From contig NZ_PDCM01000002.1 in NCBI RefSeq assembly GCF_008634025.1, positions 3,435,001 to 3,499,000 of the forward strand: a stretch of 64,000 nucleotides of DNA, in the 5' to 3' direction. Within the stretch, counting starts at the first letter, position 1. Every line of letters starts with the position of its first letter. The notes beneath the pieces were generated by a model, which did not search any database, was not told the DNA's origin, and saw only the letters and a list, made by a program, of their open reading frames with translations. The position numbers and the translations under genes are program-made. Positions 26,683 through 34,741 of this stretch are shown piece after piece. This DNA comes from Streptomyces albofaciens JCM 4342 (GTDB lineage Bacteria > Actinomycetota > Actinomycetes > Streptomycetales > Streptomycetaceae).

Positions 26683-29481
26683 TCAATGGATGGGGTCCGC
26701 CCCGGCGGCGCGCCCGTTGGGGGCGAGCGTTCCGGGGAGGTGGGTCCCGCCGCACAGGGCGGCGGCCGCGGACGCCGCGAGATCGCCGATCGCGCGGTCG
26801 TGCGGAAATCTCATGAGCAGCTGGGCGGCGACGTACGCGCCCTCGCGGCCCCGGTCGCCGCCCCGGTGCGCGCGGTCGCGCAGCACCAGGCCGTCCGGCG
26901 CGGGCAGCATCTCCTCGACCAGCAGTTCGCCGCCGCCCTCCGGCGCGCTTCCCCGGGCGAGCAGCCGGTCGACGACGCGCAGCGTGGGCAGTGCCGCGAG
27001 GTCGGCCGGTACGGGCTTGGCGCCCGCGCCGTACCGCAGGAACGCGTACCGGGGCAGACCGGCCGAGCGGCGCAGGGCCGCGAGGGTGCGCGCCTTGGCC
27101 AGGTCGGTGTCGCCGGCGCGCCACAGGGCCGTACGCGGCAGCCGCCAGACGGCCGGGGAGACGACCAGCCGTCCGCCGACCGTCAGCCTGGGCAGCCGCT
27201 CGGCGCGCGGGAACGCGCCCGCCAGCCCGTCGAGCTGGACGAGGTACGCCGTCGCGGGGTGGCCCGCGGCCATCAGCAGCCGCAGCAGCACGTCGTACGG
27301 CGGCAGGGCGCTGCGCGTCCCGTGGTGGACCGGCAGGATGCGCCGGCCGTCCGCCTCCGCGATCACCCGGGGGCCGTCGCGGCGCAGCGTGATGCGGTCG
27401 AGGGGCAGGTAGCGGGCCGTGCCGGGGTCCGGGGCGGTTCCGTAGTACGGCGCGGGGTCGGGGTCGCCGGTCCACCAGCTGGTGACCAGGGGACGGCGTA
27501 CGGCGTTGGCCGCCCGCTCGGCCAGCGGCAGCACCAGCACTTCCACGAACCGTACGTCCGCCTCCCGCTCCACGGCGGCGAGGAAGGCACGGTGGCGCTC
27601 GGCGTTGCCGTAGCCCCCGTGCCCGGCGTGCAGGGCGTCCAGTGCGTCGGCGAACCGGGCGTCCAGCATGCCGGCGGGTGAGACCGTCTCCAGGACGGCC
27701 GACGGTCCGGGACCGGCGAGGGGCCGCAGCAGGCAGTCGACGGGCCAGGGCGGCAGGACGGCACTGCCCGGGGGCGCGCCGAAGGTGTCGAGCAACGCGT
27801 CGGTGAGGTCCACCGGCCGCGCGTCGCCACGGGTGGCGAGGTGGGCGAGCAGGCGGGCGTATCCGGAGTGCGCGGTACGGGCCGGGTGCCAGCCTTCGTA
27901 GCGGTGGAGCTCGGGGGCGGTGGGCCTGCCGTCCTCCGGTAGTGGCCCGGTGCCGGTCCAGTGCCCGGCCAGGAGATCGCTGAGGGGACGTGGCCGCTCG
28001 TCCAGGTCACGCAATTCGTCCGGCAACCGGCGTGCAGGGGCGGCGTGTTGGGCCTCGGGATGACGGTCGGCCTCGCGCAGCGCGGCCAGGCGGGCGGCGG
28101 TGCGCAGGGCATCGCGTACGGCGTCGGCGGCCGCCACGGGCACCGAGGCCGCCCCTGAGCCCGCCCCCTCGGCCATGCGGTACGAGTCCACGAAGTCCGC
28201 GTCACCCAGCGGCTCCGTGCACGGCAGCCGGTCCCGTTCGCGGACGGCCACCGCCGGGGTCCACGCGCTGCGCCGACGGCGCGGGGCGGCGCAGACCTGG
28301 AGGACGCCGAGGCCGTGCAGGTGGGCTAGGAAGCCGCGCAGGACGCGGCGGGTGTCGTCGTACGGCGTACCGGGTCCCGAGCCGGGGGCGGAACCGGGGG
28401 CGGAGGCGGAACCGGTGCCGGGCCCGGCACCCGGCCCCATGCCTGGCCCGCCGCCCGTGGTGCCCGTGGTTCCCAGCAGCGCCGCCTCGATCTCCCCCAG
28501 CGGGCGGGGCCCTTCCGCCAGCAGTGTCAGTACGGCGTCCAGCGGCCGGGTGCGGCGCAGTTCGACCCGGCGCAGCCGGTCCCGTACGGCCGGATCGATC
28601 ACCCAGCACCGTACGGCGCCGTCCGCGCGGAAGTGCAGCGGCGCGGGGGCGAGCGGGGTCGCGGGGTCCGCCGTCGTCAGGTCCACGGCGGTCAGCCGGG
28701 TCCGCGCCACGTGCACGTTCTCCGCCGTCTCGGAGGCCATGGGGCCCAGGGCCGTGCCGGGCGCGAGCAACGGCGGCTCCTCCGTGGCCGCCGTACGGCC
28801 GGACCGCGGAAGGGCTTCGAGCGGGACCGGCGCGACCTGGCCCACCCAGCCGCGCGGCGTGGTCTTCACCGCGGCCCGGCCGAGCGCCCGCCACAGATAC
28901 GCGGCGCTCTTGCGCAAGCGCTTGCCGCTCCAGGGCTCGCCGTGCGCCAGCCGCCGCTCGACGGTCGGCACCAGGTCCGGTGCCGCTTCGTCCAGGAAGG
29001 CCCGCATGACCGGGCTCGCGCAGGCCAGCGACCAGCCAAGCGCGCCCACACGCTCCGCTTCGTCCGCCACCGCGCGTTCCAGTTCCCGGCGCGTACGGGA
29101 CAGCCGTACGTCGATCCGGTGCACCGCGACGGCCTCGTGCACCAGGCTCTCCGGGACGGTGGCCAGGGATTTCAGGTATGCGCAGTCCGCTTCGCCGGGG
29201 GCCGCGCCGCCGTGCAGGCGGCGGCGCAGGGACAGGACGGCCCCGCGGTCGGTGTCGGCGAGTCCGGGGTGCGGGACCACAGTGGTGCCCAGCTGTTCGG
29301 CGAGGGCGCGGGCGCGGTCGGCCTGCTGCCGCCGGGCGCGGTCGTACTCGCCGACGCGGTCGAAGAGCTGCGGGTTCCCCGCGCGGGTCCAGAACTCGGC
29401 GGGCAGGCCGGCGGTGCGCAGGAGGGCGGTGGGGACGGTGGGGGCGGGGCCGTCGGGGCCGCGCGTGTTCGCGTCATCCAC
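26683..29481 (-). CDS. Lantibiotic dehydratase, glutamylation half (split LanB)
   Basis: 932 residues from GTG 29481, overlapping the preceding gene by 8 nt. Matches the Lant_dehydr_N family: transfers glutamate from glutamyl-tRNA to Ser/Thr of the precursor. The KTTPRGWVG block (about 215-225) corresponds to the conserved KTSP-type motif. It lacks the SpaB C-terminal elimination domain, which is supplied by the separate upstream gene. A Gly/Pro/Ala/Ser-rich stretch (about 350-385) is a probable flexible loop, coded by an irregular repeat. Cytosolic. Confidence 0.9.
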   Translation of the reverse strand: MDDANTRGPDGPAPTVPTALLRTAGLPAEFWTRAGNPQLFDRVGEYDRARRQQADRARALAEQLGTTVVPHPGLADTDRGAVLSLRRRLHGGAAPGEADCAYLKSLATVPESLVHEAVAVHRIDVRLSRTRRELERAVADEAERVGALGWSLACASPVMRAFLDEAAPDLVPTVERRLAHGEPWSGKRLRKSAAYLWRALGRAAVKTTPRGWVGQVAPVPLEALPRSGRTAATEEPPLLAPGTALGPMASETAENVHVARTRLTAVDLTTADPATPLAPAPLHFRADGAVRCWVIDPAVRDRLRRVELRRTRPLDAVLTLLAEGPRPLGEIEAALLGTTGTTGGGPGMGPGAGPGTGSASAPGSAPGSGPGTPYDDTRRVLRGFLAHLHGLGVLQVCAAPRRRRSAWTPAVAVRERDRLPCTEPLGDADFVDSYRMAEGAGSGAASVPVAAADAVRDALRTAARLAALREADRHPEAQHAAPARRLPDELRDLDERPRPLSDLLAGHWTGTGPLPEDGRPTAPELHRYEGWHPARTAHSGYARLLAHLATRGDARPVDLTDALLDTFGAPPGSAVLPPWPVDCLLRPLAGPGPSAVLETVSPAGMLDARFADALDALHAGHGGYGNAERHRAFLAAVEREADVRFVEVLVLPLAERAANAVRRPLVTSWWTGDPDPAPYYGTAPDPGTARYLPLDRITLRRDGPRVIAEADGRRILPVHHGTRSALPPYDVLLRLLMAAGHPATAYLVQLDGLAGAFPRAERLPRLTVGGRLVVSPAVWRLPRTALWRAGDTDLAKARTLAALRRSAGLPRYAFLRYGAGAKPVPADLAALPTLRVVDRLLARGSAPEGGGELLVEEMLPAPDGLVLRDRAHRGGDRGREGAYVAAQLLMRFPHDRAIGDLAASAAAALCGGTHLPGTLAPNGRAAGADPIH

Positions 29482-30523
29482 CGCTGGTCACCGCCGCCAC
29501 CGCGCGGGAACGGGTCCCGGGCGCCCGGCTCATCTCGGGCGCCGCCAGGGCCGCCGTCAGCAGGGACTGCCGCGCCAGGGAGAGCCGGCCGCGGTTCCAG
29601 TGGAAGATCACGCAGTACGCGGCGGCCCGGCGCGGCCCGGTCCCCGTCGCGTCGCCGGACTCGAAGTACCCGGTACGCCACTGCCGCGCCGCCGCGCCGA
29701 CCGCGTCCCGGTGGGCTTCCAGGGCGGCGCGCTCCGGCGCGGGCAGCCCGTCCGTCAGCTCGTCGCGGCCGCGCCGCCAGAACGCGCGGATGCCCTCGGC
29801 GGCGCGCCGCGTGGCCGCCGCGTCGGGGCCGTCGCCGAGCCGCCGCCCGGTGTCGTCCCGTACGGACTCCCACACCCCGCGGTGCTCCCAGCCGACGATG
29901 CCCAGCCCGTCGAGCAGGTCGCGCAGCAGCGTCAGCGAGACCCGCCAGTCCGCCGCTCCGGAGGTGCCCGCTGCCGCGTGATGATCGAGCCAGGCGAGCG
30001 AGTCCGCGGTGAACAGCGCGTGCACCCACGGCATCGCGCGTGCCCCGCCGAACAGGTACGTCTCCGGCTCGTAGACCCCGCAGACCGGCGGACGGGACAG
30101 CGTCACGCCGGGCACACCGGGCACACCGGGGACACCGGGTCCGGCGTCGGTGGCGAAGCGGCCCAGCAGTTCCGCGCGCAACGCGTCGCGCGCGTCCCGT
30201 GCGGGCGCCTGGAAGCGCAGGCGCAGGCCCGGCGGCTTGTGCATGAAGAAGAAGTTGCGGGCCGCGCCCGCGGCGAGGAGCTCGCGGGCGGTCCGCGCGA
30301 GATGGCCGTACAGGCCGTACGGCGCCCTCGCGCCCGTGTCCAGGCTCACCTGCACCCAGTCCGCACCCGGCCCATCGTCACGGAGTGTGGCCAGTCCGGC
30401 GGCGAGGAACGCGCGCCGGGCATCGGCGTATCCGGGGTCGTCCGGCCCGATCGGCACCGTGCCGAGCGAGGTGGCACGGGCGTCCCGCAGACAGTCGGCC
30501 AGCAGATCGGCGACCGGCAGCAT
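29474..30523 (-). CDS. Thiopeptide-type bacteriocin biosynthesis protein, glutamate-elimination half
   Basis: 349 residues. SpaB C-terminal-type domain that removes the glutamate from glutamylated Ser/Thr to leave dehydroamino acids. Diagnostic: NFFFMHKPPGLRLRF (Arg-rich substrate strand), ETYLFGGARAM, and IFHWNRGRLS near the C-terminus (His and Asn of the active site). A (GVP)4-like repeat sits near residue 140. First gene of the operon; excellent GAGGAGG ribosome-binding site 5-6 nt before ATG 30523. Despite the family name no YcaO or pyridine synthase is nearby, so this is a lanthipeptide, not a thiopeptide, pathway. Confidence 0.9.
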   Translation of the reverse strand: MLPVADLLADCLRDARATSLGTVPIGPDDPGYADARRAFLAAGLATLRDDGPGADWVQVSLDTGARAPYGLYGHLARTARELLAAGAARNFFFMHKPPGLRLRFQAPARDARDALRAELLGRFATDAGPGVPGVPGVPGVTLSRPPVCGVYEPETYLFGGARAMPWVHALFTADSLAWLDHHAAAGTSGAADWRVSLTLLRDLLDGLGIVGWEHRGVWESVRDDTGRRLGDGPDAAATRRAAEGIRAFWRRGRDELTDGLPAPERAALEAHRDAVGAAARQWRTGYFESGDATGTGPRRAAAYCVIFHWNRGRLSLARQSLLTAALAAPEMSRAPGTRSRAVAAVTSGG

Positions 30524-30690
30524 CCCTACCTCCTCACGGAGCGAGCACGGGGCACTCTTCGCATGGTGGCCCCGGGACGCCGCCGTCGCATGCGGAGCGG
30601 TCTCCGGTTCGGGTGACGGACGGTGATGGGCCGGGGGGGCACGCCCGGCGGAAACCGAACCGTCGGCTCGACAGACCGGCGAAGCGACCG

Positions 30691-30720
30691 TTGCGGCCTG
30701 ACACACGGCAGCTTTAACAT
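30691..30720 (+). promoter_or_regulatory. Promoter of the TetR gene in the lanthipeptide island
   Basis: -35 TTGCGG (30691-30696), 18-bp spacer, -10 TAACAT (30715-30720). The expected start site, about 30727, is the A of the ATG, so the message is probably leaderless. Confidence 0.5.
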
Positions 30721-30738
30721 ACATACATGCATGTACGT
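30721..30738. promoter_or_regulatory. Operator-like palindrome over the TetR start codon
   Basis: ACATACATG-CATGTACGT, 18 bp with one mismatch and a perfect 12-bp core TACATGCATGTA (30724-30735). It covers the predicted start point and the ATG, the position of an autorepressor site. It is AT-rich against a GC-rich background. Confidence 0.6.
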
Positions 30739-31464
30739 AAGAGCGCCGGGACGGACGACGGGCCGGACCGTCCCGGCGGGCGGGGTGCGGCGCGGCAGCC
30801 CCGTGCCACGCAGGCCGACCGGCGGGCGCGCACGCGTGCCGCGCTGCTCGAATCGGCCGCCCGGGGCCTGTCCCGGTACGGCTACGGCAACCTCAGGCTC
30901 GAACAGGTCGCCCAGGACGTCGGGTACACCCGCGGCGCGCTCTACCACCAGTTCACCGGCAAGCAGGACCTGGCCCTGGCCGTGACCGAATGGGTGCTGG
31001 ACACCTGGTGGCAGGAGGTCGGCGTGCTCGTCGAGCGGGCACCCGACCCGGTCGCGGCGCTGCTGACACTGGCGCGCGGGCACGCCGTCTACTGCCGTCG
31101 CGACATCGCCCGCGTGGCGATGGCGCTACGGCTGGAGTTCGCCGGACAGGACCACCCGGTCGGGCGCGCGGTCGAACAGGGCTACCGCGATCTGCTCGAC
31201 CGCTGCACCGCCCTGATCGAGGCGGCGCGCGAGGCGGGAGCGGTCCCGGACGGCCCGGACGGCCCGCCCGCCGGGACCCTCGCGCTCGCCTACATCGGCG
31301 CGATCGAGGGCACGTCGATCGCCCTGTCGGGGCACGCCCCGCACGACGCACCACTCGTGGCCAGGGCCGCCGCCGGCGCGCTCGGCCTCACGTACGACCC
31401 CGGGGAGCACCCGGACCCGGGCCGCACGGCACACCGTCGGACCATACGAAGGGAAGCATCATGA
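30727..31464 (+). CDS. TetR family regulator of the lanthipeptide island
   Basis: 245 residues. The N-terminal 38 residues are basic and disordered; the TetR DNA-binding domain follows (about 38-85), with recognition helix region TRGALYHQFTGKQDLA. The C-terminal ligand domain resembles TetR_C_13-type sequences, with a cysteine in YCRRDIARVAMA. Divergent from the lanthipeptide operon (203 bp between starts), so it is the obvious candidate regulator. No alternative in-frame start fits the leaderless promoter. Its stop overlaps the next start (ATGA). Confidence 0.88.
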   Translation: MHVRKSAGTDDGPDRPGGRGAARQPRATQADRRARTRAALLESAARGLSRYGYGNLRLEQVAQDVGYTRGALYHQFTGKQDLALAVTEWVLDTWWQEVGVLVERAPDPVAALLTLARGHAVYCRRDIARVAMALRLEFAGQDHPVGRAVEQGYRDLLDRCTALIEAAREAGAVPDGPDGPPAGTLALAYIGAIEGTSIALSGHAPHDAPLVARAAAGALGLTYDPGEHPDPGRTAHRRTIRREAS

Positions 31465-31748
31465 AGGTCGGCATGGTGGCACACCACTACCCGCACGCCA
31501 CGCACCGCGACGAGTTCGTCTCCCGCGTCCACCGCACCGCCGAGGAGTTCCGCCGTACGCCCGGCTGCCTGTCGGCGGACTACTGGCTGACGGCGGACGG
31601 CGACGCGGTGGTCTCGATCGTGCAGTGGGAGTCCGAGGAGGCGTCCCGCGCGTCGCTCGCCGCCGTGCAGGCGGCGCCCGGACTGGACCTCGCCTTCGAC
31701 GAGCGGGAGGTGCGCCCGCGCGAGATCGTGCGCCTGGTGGCGCCCTGA
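31461..31748 (+). CDS. Antibiotic biosynthesis monooxygenase (ABM) domain protein
   Basis: 95 residues. Dimeric alpha/beta ferredoxin-like fold; pattern of HRDEFVSRVHRTAEEFRRTPGCLSADYW and a C-terminal strand is typical of ABM/quinol monooxygenase-like proteins that oxidise aromatics or degrade haem without cofactor. Translationally coupled to the TetR gene. Whether it modifies the lanthipeptide or protects against the TetR ligand is unknown. GGGAAG ribosome-binding site upstream. Confidence 0.8.
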   Translation: MKVGMVAHHYPHATHRDEFVSRVHRTAEEFRRTPGCLSADYWLTADGDAVVSIVQWESEEASRASLAAVQAAPGLDLAFDEREVRPREIVRLVAP

Positions 31749-31767
31749 CCTCCGCGGGCTCCGTGCG

Positions 31768-31977
31768 CTACGCCGCCGCCGTGGCCGCGTGCCGGCAGTG
31801 CGTGCAGAGCAGGCGGCGACCCGCCGTGTGGGACGTGCTGCGGCCCAGGCCCGCCGTCCGGTGGACCGTGCGCGGGACCACGGCGGCGTGCGCGGCGCAC
31901 GCCGCCGCACCGCACTCCGCGCAGACGGCCAGCGCGGCGGTGGCGCTGCCGAGTTCCGCACAGTCGAAGCACTGCAT
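31768..31977 (-). CDS. DUF2180 Cys-rich zinc-ribbon-like protein
   Basis: 69 residues. Six Cys and several His arranged as CFDC, CAEC, ...CAAH and CTHC, consistent with one or two zinc sites. Ala-rich linker. Recognised as the small DUF2180 family common in actinobacteria; role unknown. AGGAG sits 11 nt before ATG 31977. Convergent with the ABM gene, divergent from the IclR gene. Confidence 0.8.
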   Translation of the reverse strand: MQCFDCAELGSATAALAVCAECGAAACAAHAAVVPRTVHRTAGLGRSTSHTAGRRLLCTHCRHAATAAA

Positions 31978-32261
31978 CGAGATGACTCCTGTTGAGCTAG
32001 GTTCCGAGATCGCGTTGACGTCGCGGCATCGGAAAAGTGGTGGCCCTGCGCACAGCAACAGCGTCGCGGAGCCGGACATTCCGGATTCCCCCGAGCGGTG
32101 ACGACCGTCACCACTACCGGCGGGGCCCGCCCGTGCACCCGGCCCGGCCGGCCGAAATGCTGTGCAAGCCTGGAAGGCCGTACGCGTACACCGACCAACC
32201 GCCCGTCCGCCGTCCGCGCACGCAGCCCCCGACCGCCCCGTACCACCGGAGGAAGCCCCCG

Positions 32262-32993
32262 ATGCCGCAGTCCGTCGACCGTGCCCTGGACCTGCTCGAC
32301 GCGGTCGCCGAGGCGGCGGAGCCGGTCCCGGCCAAGGTGCTGGCCCGGCAGCTGGACTGCGGCCTGTCCACGGTCTACGACCTCCTCGGCTCGCTGACCG
32401 AACGCGGTCACCTGGCCCGTACGCCCGCCGGGTACACCCTCGGCTACCGCGTACCGGCCCTGCACCACGCGTTCCAGCGGCAGTTGCGGATCGACGAGCG
32501 GGTGCACGAGGTGCTGCTGCGGCTGCGCCGGTCGTCCGGCGCGGACGTCTTCTTCAGCACGTACCGGGACGGCGGGATCGCCGTGCTGGACGGCGCCGCC
32601 GGCCCGGACTCCGCCTTCTCCGTCGGCCAGGACACCGCCGCACACGCCACGGCACACGGCCGCGCCCTGCTGGCCGCCCTCCCGGCCGCCACCCGGCGCC
32701 AGTACCTGACCACCAGCGGCCTGCCACCCCGCACCCCGCACACCATCACCGCCCCCGACCGCCTGGAACGCGAACTCCGCCGCGTCCGCCGGAACGGCGT
32801 GGCCGTGGAACGCGAGGAGTCGGTATCCGGCATGGCGTGCATCGCCGTCCCGGTCCCGATACGCCCCGGCGGCCCCGGCACCCCGCCCACCGCGCTCACC
32901 GCCGTCTCGGCCGCCCTCCCGGTGGCGGACTTCGCCCGCCTGCGCGGCCCGCTGACCGAGGCGCTGCGGCGGGAGGTGGCGGGGTTGGGGTGA
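32262..32993 (+). CDS. IclR family transcriptional regulator
   Basis: 243 residues. N-terminal winged helix-turn-helix (about 3-60; LARQLDCGLSTVYDLLGSL) and C-terminal effector-binding domain with conserved VFFSTYRDGGIAVLDG, ATAHGRALLA and GMACIAVPV segments. ATG 32262 has GGAGGAA 8 nt upstream; the longer open frame (from 32037) has none. Its target is not evident; the divergent DUF2180 gene lies about 280 bp away. Confidence 0.9.
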   Translation: MPQSVDRALDLLDAVAEAAEPVPAKVLARQLDCGLSTVYDLLGSLTERGHLARTPAGYTLGYRVPALHHAFQRQLRIDERVHEVLLRLRRSSGADVFFSTYRDGGIAVLDGAAGPDSAFSVGQDTAAHATAHGRALLAALPAATRRQYLTTSGLPPRTPHTITAPDRLERELRRVRRNGVAVEREESVSGMACIAVPVPIRPGGPGTPPTALTAVSAALPVADFARLRGPLTEALRREVAGLG

Positions 32994-33046
32994 GGGCGGC
33001 GGCGCTAGGTTGGTAGCGGCATTGCGTGGAGGAGCGGGGGAAACAC

Positions 33047-33883
33047 ATGGCCGGTAACGCCACGGTGGCAGAACTGACGTACTACCCCATCAAGGGATGC
33101 GCCGGAGTCTCCGCCGGCACCGCGGAGCTGACGCCCGCCGGGCTCGCGCACGATCGCAGCTTCATGGTGACCGGCGCGGACGGTGTGTTCCGGAGTCAGC
33201 GCCGCGATCCCCTGCTGGCGGTGATCCGACCTGACATCAGCCCGGACGGCACCCGTATGGCGCTCCGCGCGCCGGGGATCGAGGAGCTGTTCGTGGAGGT
33301 GGACGCTTCGTCCGCTCCCCGGGACGTGGAGATGTTCAAGACGCCCTACCGGGGCATCGATCAGGGGGACGCCGTCGCCGGCTGGCTGAGCGAGGTGCTC
33401 GGTGCGCCGAGTCGGCTGGTGCGGGTGCCGGAGGACCACGGGCGGGTCACGGACGGGCTGACGCCCGGGACGTCCGGGTACGCCGACAGTTGCGCGGTGC
33501 ACATCGTGTCCCGCTCGTCGCTGGAGCTGCTGCACGCGCGGCTCGCGGAGCAGGGGGCGGCGGCGCTGCCGATGGACCGGTTCCGGCCGAACGTCGTGGT
33601 CGACGGGTGGGACGAGCCGCACAGCGAGGACCGGGTGCGTCAGGTACGGCTGGGGGACGCCGAGTTGGGGTACGCCAAGCTCGCCGTACGGTGCGCGGTC
33701 ACCACCGTCGAGCAGTCCTCCGGCGCGCGGACCGGCCCCGAGCCGCTGCGGACGCTGGCCGGGTACCGGCGCGCGGCCGGTGGCGGTGTGGTGTTCGGCG
33801 CCAAGTTCGCCGTGCTGCGGCCGGGCAAGGTGTCGGTGGGGGACGAGGTCGCGGTCAGCGCGTGGGGGGAGTCGGAGCGGTAG
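33047..33883 (+). CDS. MOSC domain protein (YcbX-like)
   Basis: 278 residues. N-terminal MOSC beta-barrel (YYPIKGCAG, LAHDRSFMV) and C-terminal MOSC domain with the putative sulfur/molybdenum-carrying Cys in RCAVTTVEQSSG. Family members take part in molybdenum-cofactor-dependent reductions such as of N-hydroxylated compounds. ATG 33047 is chosen over GTG 33026 by homologue start (MAGNATVAEL). The 3' end overlaps the convergent membrane protein gene by 29 nt. Confidence 0.88.
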   Translation: MAGNATVAELTYYPIKGCAGVSAGTAELTPAGLAHDRSFMVTGADGVFRSQRRDPLLAVIRPDISPDGTRMALRAPGIEELFVEVDASSAPRDVEMFKTPYRGIDQGDAVAGWLSEVLGAPSRLVRVPEDHGRVTDGLTPGTSGYADSCAVHIVSRSSLELLHARLAEQGAAALPMDRFRPNVVVDGWDEPHSEDRVRQVRLGDAELGYAKLAVRCAVTTVEQSSGARTGPEPLRTLAGYRRAAGGGVVFGAKFAVLRPGKVSVGDEVAVSAWGESER

Positions 33884-34364
33884 CCGGTACGCCGCTCCCG
33901 GTCCTGACCCCCTCGCCGGTCCCGCCGTACGCCACGAGCGTCAGCACCAGCAGCGCGAGGACGGCCATCAGCAGCGCGAACGCCGTCCAGCCGACCAGGC
34001 CGACCGCGAACGCCCCGAGGACGGCGTGCACGACCGCGCAGGTGATGAGCGCGATGCGGCCGAACGTTCCCGGCGGGCGGTCGCGGAGCGCGGTGCGGGC
34101 CAGGAGGGCGGCGCAGCAGACCAGGTAGAGGGCGAAGACGGCGCCGAGCACCCAGGCGCCGGCGGACATCGCGGCGGGGTCCATGCCCGCCATGGACATG
34201 TGCTGCTCGTCCACGACGACGCTCAGGACGTAGTCGAGGAAGAGGACGCCGAGCGCTTCCAGGACGAGTACCACCGCCGCCACCCACGCCACCGGTCCGC
34301 GTGCCGCCACCCCGTCCACCCACTTCCCAGCCGTTGCACTGTTACCGCGAGTACGAAAGACCAT
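33855..34364 (-). CDS. Four-helix membrane protein, function unknown
   Basis: 169 residues with four hydrophobic segments (about 24-48, 70-92, 100-122, 126-146) and a Met-rich periplasmic-looking loop (EQHMSMAGMDPAAMSAG). No family recognised. ATG 34364 with AGGAG 11 nt upstream. Convergent with and overlapping the MOSC gene end. Confidence 0.72.
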   Translation of the reverse strand: MVFRTRGNSATAGKWVDGVAARGPVAWVAAVVLVLEALGVLFLDYVLSVVVDEQHMSMAGMDPAAMSAGAWVLGAVFALYLVCCAALLARTALRDRPPGTFGRIALITCAVVHAVLGAFAVGLVGWTAFALLMAVLALLVLTLVAYGGTGEGVRTGSGVPATAPTPPTR

Positions 34365-34741
34365 CGCGCACGTTACTCCTGGGTACCCCCCGCTCTTCAA
34401 GAGGCCGGGGGCGGGTAAGAGCCGGGGAGCGGAAGCGGACGCGCCGCCGGACGCAGACGCGGGCAAAGTTTCCTTCGCCCATTCGTAGGGACTCCACAAA
34501 GAAACGGGGTTCCGTCGGCGGACGGCCGGGCGAGACCTTGCCCACATTTTGATCACCGCACCGGCCCGGGAATACGGGCCTTACCCTGGGATACCGGGGG
34601 ACTTCGGCCCCGGACCCGCACCGGGCACACGCTCCGTGTGGGCAAGCTCACTACCGGGAACGGGTCGGCACGCGGTGTCGCCAGTCCCTAAACTCGCGAC
34701 GTCCTAATTTGTTGCGGCGAAGCGCCAAGGAGGAACCGATC
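34365..34741. other. Spacer upstream of accA2
   Basis: 377 bases. It holds the divergent promoters of the membrane protein and accA2, and two small inverted repeats (CCGGGG...CCCCGG near 34595-34615; CACACG/CGTGTG near 34628-34642). A TTGATC box near 34549 followed 18 nt later by TACGGG could be a promoter. No gene seen. Confidence 0.45.

Noticed and set aside
26504..27475. 323-residue frame that includes the lanthipeptide precursor at its end
   Set aside because: Upstream portion is the LanB 3' end in another frame; the precursor has its own ATG and ribosome-binding site at 26665.
25272..30523. Thiopeptide gene cluster
   Set aside because: The elimination protein is named after thiopeptides, but no YcaO cyclodehydratase or pyridine synthase is present, a LanC is present, and the core has lanthionine-type spacing.
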